In this document: piece by piece, positions 1 to 5,373 of the stretch
How positions within the stretch are numbered: position 1 is the first letter of the stretch
Layout: every line of letters starts with the position of its first letter
DNA from: Candidatus Bathyarchaeota archaeon
GTDB lineage: Archaea; Thermoproteota; Bathyarchaeia; TCS64
NCBI GenBank assembly: GCA_937877765.1
Contig: CALGBN010000492.1
Span: 1-5,395 of the forward strand
Direction of reading: 5' to 3'
DNA length: 5,395 nucleotides
Notes under the pieces: model-generated
The model's input: only the letters and a program-made list of their open reading frames with translations
What the model was told of the DNA's origin: nothing
Database searches by the model: none
Position numbers and translations under genes: made by a program

Positions 1-122
1 TCCTAATAGGAATCGAGGCCGAGGACACCCTGAGCTTCGACGCGGCGTGCACACCACGCGTGGAAGCGGCGGTTGATCAAGTCGTGGAGGAGATAATAGA
101 GCTAGAGTCCCGTGATAGTTGA
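1..122 (+). CDS. Hydrogenase maturation protease, C-terminal fragment (partial)
   Basis: This is the open end of a gene that begins left of the window; it reads in frame from base 3 to a TGA at 120-122, giving about 39 residues. The readable tail has the pattern LIGIEAEDTLSF, then a short turn, then RVEAAVDQVVEEI and a polar end. HycI/HoxM-type (peptidase M52) proteases end this way: a strand with 'IGI', a 'LSF/LEFG' turn, then a helix of the form 'P-x-V-x-x-A-V-x-x-V-V-E'. These enzymes remove the C-terminal peptide of the [NiFe]-hydrogenase large subunit after nickel insertion. If correct, hydrogenase genes probably lie upstream of the window. The catalytic, metal-binding part is not included, so the call rests on the tail alone. 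It could be another protein with a similar ending. Confidence 0.55.
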   Translation, partial: LIGIEAEDTLSFDAACTPRVEAAVDQVVEEIIELESRDS

Positions 123-485
123 GCACGGCATCGCAGAGAAACCCTAGAAGAAACGAAAATACTGGGGGCTCGGATAAAAACTCAAATATTCCATTATCAT
201 GTATCCGCCTTGTATGGTTTATTTGCAGGGTACAACCGTTGTAAGAAATAACTCTTTCATCTATACACCATTCTTCCCACCTTTACGTAATAAAAAAGAA
301 AGGCGATAAATGGCTGGCGGGATGCGCGCTCTGCAGCTGGAGTAAAAATGAAGAAACCGAAGAACTTGCCAGAGTCTAGCACGGCACATGGATGCTGCAC
401 ACAAGAAACCACTCATGTCAATAACCGAACAGGATAGCCCTGCGCCGGTGACGAGAAAACAGGTTTACCTAAGGCAGTGAAACCA
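123..485. other. Intergenic stretch with no convincing gene
   Basis: About 470 bases separate the protease tail from the stop codon of the tes gene; this entry covers the part left of the terminator. The stretch is AT-rich in places (around 180-300) and has stops in all frames. A TATA-like run (roughly 283-298) precedes two tiny ORFs. I see no tRNA fold, no repeat array and no protein family here. The + strand reading across 520-861 is mainly antisense to tes and was discarded. Confidence 0.6.
348..437 (+). CDS. Possible 29-residue small ORF, unrecognised
   Basis: An ATG at 348 opens a 29-codon frame ending in TAG at 435-437. A GGAG at 338-341 stands six bases before the ATG, a reasonable Shine-Dalgarno spacing, and a TATA-like AT run lies about 50-65 bases upstream. 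The peptide starts MKKPKNLPESS and contains adjacent cysteines (residues 16 and 17). It matches no family I know and is short enough to occur by chance. It is listed only because its RBS is better than random. Confidence 0.15.
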   Translation: MKKPKNLPESSTAHGCCTQETTHVNNRTG

Positions 486-541
486 TAAAAAGTTTTAAAA
501 AGGGTCAAAGGTAGAAGCCATGAAAGAGGACCGAGCCTCTT
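486..541 (-). terminator. T-rich terminator downstream of tes
   Basis: Read on the minus strand, about 50-70 bases past the tes stop there is a six-base-pair hairpin (AAGAGG at 541-536, loop CTCGGT, CCTCTT at 529-524). Further on come two T5 runs (501-497 and 491-487) separated by a short A run. Archaeal RNA polymerase stops at oligo-T tracts on the non-template strand, so the T runs are the likely signal and the hairpin may be incidental. The assignment rests on position and composition only. Confidence 0.45.
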
Positions 542-591
542 CGCGAGGTCTATTTTCTAGCTGTTTTCTGCATATGGTACGTCGAGGGAGC

Positions 592-2133
592 CTAGAGCTG
601 GTTCAACAGCATCAAGCGCTCCACGTTCAATCCGCTTGCCGCCATCGGCGGGATCTCGCTGAGGTTCTCCTCCGTGAACCGGGCTGCTTTTTCGGTCAGC
701 CTCTGCTCGGTGTCGACGGCGAACTTCCTCTCGACCTCCTCCCGGTGGATGTTGTTCATGGTGCAGAAGGGTATTATGCGGTTGTCGGGGGTGGCGTAGT
801 GCACCACGCATCTCTGAACCCTGTCGAGGTCAAGGTTGTAGGGGTCTTGGAAGTGCATTGAGCTCAACAGGATCATCTCCCTGTGGATGTCGAAAACCTG
901 CTGGAAGTCGTTGTCGTAGATTATGTCCCTCACCATCTTGAACAGCCCCTTGAACTCTATTCCCTTGAGCAGGTTCTTAGCCAACTCAACCTTGGTTTTA
1001 AGGTCGTGCCCATCTCTCTGTCTCTTGTTGTAGTTCTCCAGAGCTTCGAGGAGTCGCTCGACGTTCATGTACTCGGTGATGGGGTGCACCTTGTCGTCGT
1101 CAATGACCAGGTAAGTCGCGGCGCCGCAGTGGGGGTGGGCGTTGAAGTCGGGGTAGTGCTTGTTCTTGATGTGGCTTATGAACTGGGTTAGAGGCTGCGT
1201 TGCGGGGATCGGGTACCAATCCCTCTGTTTGACGAAGCCCCCAGTCTGCTCCTCCACCAGCCTCGTCAGCTCGGGTATCGTGATCCTCATCTTCTCCCGC
1301 TCCGAGGTGTTGATGCGTCCGGTGATGCTTACGGGCTGAAAGTTGACGCCCCTGATGCAGTCCTTGTTGTCGATGGCGAACCTGATAATGTCTCCTACCT
1401 GGTCATCGTTGACTCCCTTGACCAGCGTCGGAACGAGGACGGTGCTGGACAGGCCAGCCTCCTTGAGGTTCTCGATGGCTTTCAGCTTCAGGGGGAGCAG
1501 GTTCAGGCCCCTCGCCTTTATATAGGGTTCGGGCGTCACCCCGTCGAACTGGAGGTAGACGTTGTCCACGTCCGCCCTCTTCAGCTCTCTACAGTATTCA
1601 AGGCTCTCCGCCATCTTGATGCCGTTGGAGTTAACCATCACCAGCACGAAGCCCATCTTCTTGGCCATCCGGATTATCTCAAAGATATCGTCTCTGACCG
1701 TCGGCTCTCCCCCGCTGAGCTGGAGGCAGGGTGTGCTGAAGGGCTTGGTGTCCATCAGGTTCCCCATCATGGACTCGATCTGCTCCAGCGTGGGCTCGTA
1801 CACGTAGCCCGCCGCCCCTGAGTGGGCGAAGCATATGGGACACCTCAGGTTACACCTGTTGGTCACGTCTATTATCCCTATCATGGTGGTCGATCTATGG
1901 TTGGGGCACAGCCCGCAGTCGTAGGGACAACCAGATTCCTGTGTTGAGAAATAGTTCTTGTATTTAGCGAACCTCTCGTACTCTGAATAGCTGTCCCAGT
2001 ATATCTCGTTGAACTCGCCGTGTTCTGGGCACGTTTTAGTCATGTAGACCTTGCCTGACTCCTCGTACACAGTTGCAGGTATCTTTGTCTTACAGACGGG
2101 GCAGATGCTTTTCGTCTCCTTAATTACCTTCAA
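592..2133 (-). CDS. tes: Tetraether lipid synthase (Tes)-family radical SAM protein
   Basis: Intact protein of 513 residues. The radical SAM motif is C94-x3-C98-x2-C101 (RCNLRCPICF), followed by GGEP at 141-144, which helps bind S-adenosylmethionine. Before it lie extra cysteines in CPVC (11, 14), TCPEHGEF (35) and GCPYDCGLCPNH (69, 73, 76); later ones are C336 (HPHCGAAT), C442 (RCVVHYATPD) and C457 (IPFCTMN). This cysteine-rich layout and the length match the MJ0619 family, whose Methanocaldococcus jannaschii member was shown to be tetraether synthase: it joins the phytanyl tails of two archaeol-type lipids and carries three [4Fe-4S] clusters plus one rubredoxin-like iron. Which cysteines bind which cofactor cannot be told from sequence. 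The TTG start at 2133-2131 is favoured by GGTGAT six bases upstream. The gene stands alone, with its own promoter and terminator. Family members are often labelled pterin methyltransferase, and paralogues with unproven roles exist, so substrate is inferred. Confidence 0.8.
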   Translation of the reverse strand: MKVIKETKSICPVCKTKIPATVYEESGKVYMTKTCPEHGEFNEIYWDSYSEYERFAKYKNYFSTQESGCPYDCGLCPNHRSTTMIGIIDVTNRCNLRCPICFAHSGAAGYVYEPTLEQIESMMGNLMDTKPFSTPCLQLSGGEPTVRDDIFEIIRMAKKMGFVLVMVNSNGIKMAESLEYCRELKRADVDNVYLQFDGVTPEPYIKARGLNLLPLKLKAIENLKEAGLSSTVLVPTLVKGVNDDQVGDIIRFAIDNKDCIRGVNFQPVSITGRINTSEREKMRITIPELTRLVEEQTGGFVKQRDWYPIPATQPLTQFISHIKNKHYPDFNAHPHCGAATYLVIDDDKVHPITEYMNVERLLEALENYNKRQRDGHDLKTKVELAKNLLKGIEFKGLFKMVRDIIYDNDFQQVFDIHREMILLSSMHFQDPYNLDLDRVQRCVVHYATPDNRIIPFCTMNNIHREEVERKFAVDTEQRLTEKAARFTEENLSEIPPMAASGLNVERLMLLNQL

Positions 2134-2139
2134 GCCACC

Positions 2140-2148
2140 ATCACCTTC
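2140..2148 (-). promoter_or_regulatory. Shine-Dalgarno deciding the TTG start of tes
   Basis: On the minus strand GAAGGTGAT ends six bases before the TTG at 2133-2131. GGTGAT is a full match to the anti-Shine-Dalgarno end of archaeal 16S rRNA. The ATG inside this element is in another frame and reaches a stop within a few codons, so TTG is the best start. Confidence 0.7.
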
Positions 2149-2184
2149 ATTACAATATGATCATGACGTAAAACCTGATAACTA

Positions 2185-2195
2185 ATGGGAGGGGA
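2185..2195. repeat. Direct repeat ATGGGAGGGGA, copy 1
   Basis: Eleven bases identical to the copy at 2262-2272, 77 bases away in the same orientation. On the minus strand (the tes direction) it reads TCCCCTCCCAT and abuts the tes TATA box, where a bound protein could block initiation. A regulator site is an inference. Confidence 0.5.
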
Positions 2196-2205
2196 CTAAT
2201 AAAAG
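2196..2205 (-). promoter_or_regulatory. TATA box of tes
   Basis: CTTTTATTAG on the minus strand resembles an archaeal TATA box. It predicts a transcript start near 2172, giving a leader of roughly 40 bases, which fits a gene that uses a Shine-Dalgarno. The copy of the TCCCCTCCCAT repeat at 2195-2185 begins directly after it, between the TATA box and the predicted start. Confidence 0.45.
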
Positions 2206-2261
2206 TCACTTTGTTACGGGGCGGATTCCTCATCAAGTTCATCACAGCTATTTGATCGATT

Positions 2262-2272
2262 ATGGGAGGGGA
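2262..2272. repeat. Direct repeat ATGGGAGGGGA, copy 2
   Basis: Second exact copy of the 11-base element. On the minus strand it lies shortly after the TATA-like TATTTAAAC inside the palindrome at 2279-2294, so the order TATA-like element then TCCCCTCCCAT occurs twice. It could mark a second, upstream tes promoter or an operator pair. Confidence 0.5.
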
Positions 2273-2278
2273 GACGCT

Positions 2279-2294
2279 GTTTAAATAGTTAAAC
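2279..2294. promoter_or_regulatory. Palindrome GTTTAA-ATAG-TTAAAC
   Basis: Perfect six-base arms around a four-base centre, in the region between the divergent tes and MBL genes. Its core TTTAAATAG / CTATTTAAA looks TATA-like on both strands, so it may be a promoter element, a binding site for a dimeric regulator, or both. The arms are AT-rich, so a chance palindrome is possible. Confidence 0.35.
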
Positions 2295-2413
2295 CACGGC
2301 TTCAATCCGCTAACCAGTCTGTCAAATAGAATACGCGTATGCCTCACCAGCCTCTGATTACCATGATGTCTCGTAAGGCTGTCATACACATATCGTTCTA
2401 CAGGGGATGGAGG

Positions 2414-3111
2414 ATGAAGGTAGAGATATTGAGGTCAAGAGCCAACGTAGAGCCTTCTGCTCCTAGACATAGTAAGCACTCCGGGGTCTTGTCGATGACG
2501 GAATGCTGTTCGATCCAGCGATAAATAGCACCTCGACCATGGGCCGGCTGTCATCCTCATGACCCATCTACACCCGGATCACGCGTTCTTCATCGAATCG
2601 AGGACCGAGAAAATATATGCTAAAGAGAGAAACGAGGACGACGGCATCGATGTAACTGTGATTGAGGAACCCATGGACTTGGCTATTCCATCACCCGATC
2701 CGACACACCCAGCAAGCTTGTGAAGTCTCAGGCATACCTCGTCGAGAGAGGTGCCGAGAGACTGCTGTACACCGGGGAAATGATATGGAACGAGAAAAAA
2801 TACCGTGAACCCCTCAAGGAACTGGGCCTCGTTGTAACCGACGGGAGCTACTACCGGAAAGGCGGCCTAGTGAGGAAGGACAAGGAAACAGGGAGGCTGT
2901 ACGGCCACAACGGCGTCAAGAACCTTGTCCGCCTCTTCAGAGAGTACACCGACCACATCGTCTTCACCCACCTTGGGAGCTGGTTCTACAGGGACATAGA
3001 GGCTTCGAAGCAGAAGATCGTGGAGCTGGGTTCGGAGGACCTGTTGGTCGAGGCGGCCTATGACGGGATGACCCTGGAGAACTGGTTCTCGCAGCCTTTT
3101 TTCCTGTGTAG
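2414..3111 (+). pseudogene. MBL-fold metallohydrolase, frameshifted
   Basis: Three reading frames in a row carry parts of one metallo-beta-lactamase-fold protein. From ATG 2414 come the N-terminal MKVEILRSRANVEPSAP and KHSGV. After a one-base loss near 2486-2490 comes LVDDGMLFDP. After another near 2518-2531 comes PAVILMTHLHPDH, with the metal-binding HxHxDH at 2565-2582. After a third near 2691-2704 comes SDTPSKLVKSQAYLVE, then LLYTGEM, RKGG, GHNG, FTHLGSWF (about 2966) and AAYDGM (about 3056). Restoring one base at each site, and perhaps one in the T6 run at 3097-3102 so that TAG 3109-3111 is the stop, gives about 233 residues, normal for the fold. The uncorrected last segment runs to 3148, 29 bases into the convergent gene. 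TGEM replaces the usual TGD of the bridging aspartate in many MBL enzymes. Substrate unknown. Either a young pseudogene or assembly errors; the 54-codon frame at 2559-2723 is a fragment of this gene. Confidence 0.75.
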
Positions 3112-3119
3112 CGCGTCTT

Positions 3120-3797
3120 CTATGTGGACTCCTTCAGGTATCCCATGACTTCTTCGTCTGTGAGGTCACGCCACCTAATATACGCGGAGGCCACGGCGAA
3201 GTAGAGCCCCGACCTGACGTTGAGGCAGTATACCTCGTCTACATGCCGCCTCAGCATCTCGATTGATCTCAACGGGGCCGTCGGCACCGCCACGGTCACC
3301 CTTCCAGGGTTGTACTGCTTCACCGCTCGGGCCGTGGTGAGCATGCTGAACCCGGAGGCGAGGCCGTCGTCAACCAGGATCGGGTGCCTCCCTTCGATGT
3401 CCGGGAACTCCCCTCGGCCGTAGAGGCGCATACGTTGTCTTATCACTCTCTTTTCTTTTTCGACGACTTCCTCCACCTGGTCATCGGTCAACCCTAGCTG
3501 CCGCACCAGTGGCTGGTTGACCTCGACGAGGCCGTTCCACGCGACTGCTCCGAAGCCCGCCTCAGGGTTCCAGGGGACATGAAGCTTCCGCGTAACCGCG
3601 ACCTCGAGGGGCAGGTCCAGTTTCTCCGAGATCACGCATCCCACAGGCACCCCGCCGGCAGGGATGGCAACAACCAACGCAGAGCGATCCCCCTGGTATG
3701 CCTCCAGCTTCTCGGCGAGGAGCTCGCCCGCGTGCTCCCTGTCCCTGAACACATGGGTCTTTTCACGGTACTCTGCCGAGTCGATTACCCGGGCCAA
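3120..3797 (-). CDS. Predicted phosphoribosyltransferase (COG1926-like)
   Basis: Intact protein of 225 residues. The PRPP-binding loop is PILVDDGLASGFS (VDDGLASG at 142-149), close to the canonical VDDGLATG of type I phosphoribosyltransferases. VAIPAGGVPVG (43-53) corresponds to the family's IPRGGVPV strand, with alanine where arginine is usual; RKL and WNPEAGFGAV (70-85) match the family's 'RKxxxPxNPExxxGAV'. Members are soluble and their base substrate is generally unproven, so I give none. The TTG at 3797 is the first start after an upstream in-frame stop (3834-3836) and lies about 30 bases from a good TATA box. No Shine-Dalgarno is visible. A GTG at 3752-3750, just before FRDREHAGELLAEKL where relatives often begin, is the alternative and would remove 15 residues. 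It is convergent with the MBL gene. Confidence 0.85.
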   Translation of the reverse strand: MARVIDSAEYREKTHVFRDREHAGELLAEKLEAYQGDRSALVVAIPAGGVPVGCVISEKLDLPLEVAVTRKLHVPWNPEAGFGAVAWNGLVEVNQPLVRQLGLTDDQVEEVVEKEKRVIRQRMRLYGRGEFPDIEGRHPILVDDGLASGFSMLTTARAVKQYNPGRVTVAVPTAPLRSIEMLRRHVDEVYCLNVRSGLYFAVASAYIRWRDLTDEEVMGYLKEST

Positions 3798-3825
3798 TTT
3801 ACGGTCTAGGAAATGTTTGTTCTGG

Positions 3826-3837
3826 ATTTTATTTTAA
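3826..3837 (-). promoter_or_regulatory. TATA box of the phosphoribosyltransferase gene
   Basis: On the minus strand TTAAAATAAAAT lies about 30 bases before the TTG start. Transcription would begin a few bases from the start codon, giving a very short leader, which agrees with the lack of a Shine-Dalgarno. Confidence 0.5.
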
Positions 3838-3922
3838 GTTTAACACCATTCGAAAAACCGGCAGGGATCAATGAATTCTGACCTCTAGTTCACCCAAATT
3901 TATTTTTTCCGGGTGGTTAATA

Positions 3923-4108
3923 ATGTTTAACTTTTCGGAATTATGCAGAAAACTCTCGTATGATGTAAACGTCCTACAGCATCTGATTAGCTATCTGACA
4001 TATGGGCGGGTTGTAAAACCAACCTGCATGACGATGATTTGTACGCTTGGTAATCAGGTATATATCGCATGGTATGTTTGGTTTCCTGGATGTCAAACGG
4101 CTCCATAG
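3923..4108 (+). CDS. Possible small helix-turn-helix-like protein, perhaps frameshifted
   Basis: An ATG at 3923 opens a 61-codon frame. GGGTGG stands six bases before it, and an AT-rich TATA-like run (about 3896-3909) lies about 20-25 bases upstream. The first 31 residues, with SELCRKLSYDVNVLQHLISYL and GRVV, have the helix-turn-helix-strand rhythm of archaeal winged-helix domains. The rest (CMTMICTLG and beyond) looks like noise. If one A were missing from the A4 run near 4014-4017, the frame would continue KTNLHDDDLYAW to a TAA at 4051-4053, giving about 43 residues. That end would fall just before the next gene's TATA box. This is a reading by eye of a short protein and may be spurious. 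Confidence 0.25.
   Translation: MFNFSELCRKLSYDVNVLQHLISYLTYGRVVKPTCMTMICTLGNQVYIAWYVWFPGCQTAP
4059..4065 (+). promoter_or_regulatory. TATA box for the gene at 4090
   Basis: TATATAT centred at 4062 lies about 28 bases before the ATG at 4090, the spacing of an archaeal leaderless transcript. It favours that ATG over the in-frame ATG at 4069, which would be upstream of the predicted start of transcription. Confidence 0.5.
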
Positions 4109-4519
4109 TGAAGGCCAGAGATTACCTGACAGCTTTGAAGAGCGAATACCCTGGCGTAGAGATACCCTTCTACATGTTCCGTGAATGGTATGGAACCGAG
4201 CAGAAAATCTTCTTCGACTGCGAGAACGGCGACCTCGAAGACTGTAGAGACGAGAGGCTTGGCTTCAAGCAGTTCTCATATTTTCGTGTCTTCTTCATCG
4301 TTAAAAGCGAGGAAGTATTATGCCGTGAAGGGCATCAGCTACCCCAACATAGGTAACAGCAGCCTAGAGTCCTGGGTGCCAAGGTTCGAGAAAAACCTCA
4401 AGCCATCCACACTCGTGTCGCTGAGCGCTTCTGGCTCGGAGCTAGTAGACGAGATAGGCTTTCAGCTACAGGACCTGATTGCAGAATCACCAACTGGCAT
4501 GATCATAGACAAGCCGTAA
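4090..4519 (+). pseudogene. Unrecognised 142-residue protein, one frameshift
   Basis: Two overlapping frames read as one protein. From ATG 4090 the first part starts MSNGSIVKARDYLTALKSEY and runs through FYMFREWYGTEQKIFFDCENG and KQFSYFRVFFIVKSEE. It then goes out of frame and would stop soon after. The next frame carries YYAVKGISYPNIG, SSLESWVPRFEKNLKPS, SASGSELVDEIGFQLQDL and SPTGMIIDKP to a TAA at 4517-4519. Removing a single base at about 4315 joins them as KSEE-YYAVKG and gives 142 residues. Both halves have normal protein-like composition and complementary ends, so a single gene is likely. It looks like a soluble alpha/beta protein with no signal peptide or membrane segment, and I cannot name a family. 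A TATA box at leaderless spacing precedes it. The frameshift is either a real inactivating insertion or an assembly error. Confidence 0.6.
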
Positions 4520-4750
4520 TATGAGCGCTGAAGATCAAACCTTCACCGCACAGGTGACGGTCATTACCCTACGAATATCAGCTACAGCACATTATGCAGC
4601 CCTCTCTAGGCACAGCCATATTCAGCAGAATCCAAATAAATCCAACATTTTTAGCATAACAAACACCATCTCCCCCGGGAAAAACGCTTATAGCAAGTAA
4701 CCAACTACAAGGAACCCCTCCGTCGCCTCACTAGAAACCAGGACGAGAAG
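4520..4750. other. Intergenic stretch between convergent gene and tRNA
   Basis: No gene is visible. A weak hairpin (TCACC-GCACA-GGTGA, about 4543-4557) lies just after the stop of the upstream gene and might help end its transcript, but no T run follows. A TATA-like CTTATAG near 4690 has no evident gene behind it on the + strand. Confidence 0.4.
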
Positions 4751-4824
4751 TGGACTGGGGGGGATTTGAACCCCCGACCTCCGCCATGCCAAGGCGGCAT
4801 TCATACCAGCTGAACTACCAGCCC
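4751..4824 (-). tRNA. tRNA-Ala (anticodon GGC)
   Basis: A complete 74-base cloverleaf folds on the minus strand. The acceptor stem is GGGCTGG with CCAGTCC, including the G3:U70 pair that is the main identity element of alanine tRNAs. The D stem is GTTC/GAAT. The anticodon stem is CCGCC/GGCGG around loop TTGGCAT, with GGC at the anticodon, reading GCC and GCU. The T arm is GGGGG-TTCAAAT-CCCCC and the discriminator base is A. CCA is not encoded (CTT follows), so it is added after transcription. No intron is present. No second copy of the 3' end that would mark an integrated element is visible in the window. Confidence 0.97.
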
Positions 4825-4850
4825 AGCACCCCTCGTAAAAGCAGGCGGTT

Positions 4851-4860
4851 TCTTAAATCT
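4851..4860 (-). promoter_or_regulatory. TATA box of tRNA-Ala
   Basis: AGATTTAAGA on the minus strand lies about 27-36 bases before the tRNA 5' end at 4824. This spacing starts the transcript only a few bases upstream of the mature tRNA. Confidence 0.5.
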
Positions 4861-4968
4861 TTCCCAGACACACGACGTTAAACATTCGCCACATAATGAC
4901 CATCAGAGCAACACGATAACACCTGACTAGAAAAACCAAGCCAGAAAACAGAGAAAACCCCCGGAAAA

Positions 4969-4979
4969 TTATTTAATAC
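4969..4979 (+). promoter_or_regulatory. BRE/TATA promoter of the glycosyltransferase gene
   Basis: TTATTTAATAC preceded by purine-rich CGGAAAA (a BRE-like element) lies about 27 bases before the ATG at 5002. Transcription would begin at or very near the start codon, so the mRNA is probably leaderless. Confidence 0.6.
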
Positions 4980-5001
4980 ACAGCCCAAGGAATGCAGTGA
5001 A

Positions 5002-5373
5002 ATGAAGGTGAGCGTCGTCATCCCGGCACTCAACGAGGAGGCAGACATAGCCAAGTGCCTAGAGTCCATACGGCGCCAAGACCATGAAGTTGAGCTCATT
5101 GTCATCGACAACGGCAGCGTGGACCGCACACCCGAGATAGCCGCCGAGCACAGCGACAAGGTGCTCATCAAGCCCGGGTACACCCTCGCCGAGATGAGGG
5201 GCCTGGGCGTCAGAGAGGCATCCGGCGATATCATCGTCACAACGGACGCAGATTGCGTCGCCCCAGAAAACTGGATAACCACCCTCGTGAAGCCGTTCGA
5301 AGAATCCAAGGTGGTCGCCGTAGGCGGCAGCATAAGACCCATCAACAGGAACGCCCTAAGCAGGTTCTACTGC
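5002..5373 (+). CDS. Family 2 glycosyltransferase, N-terminal part (truncated by contig end)
   Basis: The first 124 residues of a GT-A fold, GT2-type glycosyltransferase. MKVSVVIPALNEEADIAKCL is the typical first strand and helix. VIDNGSVDRT (34-43) is the nucleotide-binding DNGSxDxT motif. AEMRGLGVREASGDIIV (63-79) precedes T-D-A-D-C (81-85), whose D82-A83-D84 is the DXD motif that binds the metal and the sugar-nucleotide phosphates. VGGSIRP follows near the break. The acceptor-binding half, including any C-terminal membrane helices, is absent, so donor and acceptor cannot be named; archaeal relatives make glycolipids, polysaccharides or N-glycans on the inner face of the membrane. ATG 5002 is supported by the promoter spacing. 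Codons after 5373 are adapter, so the reading LSLIHI is not part of the protein. Confidence 0.9.

Noticed and set aside
557..811. 84-codon - strand frame within the tes 3' end
   Set aside because: Out-of-frame shadow of tes, rich in Arg, Pro and Gly as expected for a wrong-frame reading of GC-rich codons.
520..861. 113-codon + strand frame upstream of and overlapping the tes 3' end
   Set aside because: Most of it is antisense to the conserved tes coding sequence, and the protein has no recognisable domain.
883..1807. Three + strand frames (883-1191, 1343-1525, 1562-1807)
   Set aside because: Entirely antisense to tes, low-complexity or without motifs.
2150..2389. 79-codon - strand frame in the tes/MBL intergenic region
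   Set aside because: It overlaps the tes promoter elements, has no start signal of its own and reads as random composition.
2339..2413. Upstream in-frame ATG extending the MBL gene
   Set aside because: MBL relatives of this type begin at about MKVEIL, so ATG 2414 is the better start; the added residues look non-coding.
2486..2704. Programmed -1 ribosomal frameshifting in the MBL gene
   Set aside because: Three shifts in one gene with no slippery heptamer or evident stimulatory structure is far less likely than decay or sequence error.
2559..2723. 54-codon frame overlapping a GTG at 2720 by four bases, which resembles translational coupling
   Set aside because: It carries the HxHxDH metal motif of the same MBL protein whose rest lies in the flanking frames, so it is a piece of one broken gene, not a separate coupled gene.
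3220..3809. + strand frames at 3220-3423 and 3579-3809
   Set aside because: Antisense shadows of the intact phosphoribosyltransferase gene.
4020..4060. C/D box guide RNA suggested by ACGATGATT
   Set aside because: No matching D box (CTGA) or C'/D' pair at a usable distance.
4751..4824. tRNA-Ala as an integration site of a mobile element
   Set aside because: No duplicated tRNA end, integrase gene or flanking element is visible in the window.
4878..5345. 155-codon - strand frame
   Set aside because: Mostly antisense to the glycosyltransferase, Ser/Thr-rich shadow composition, and it covers that gene's promoter.
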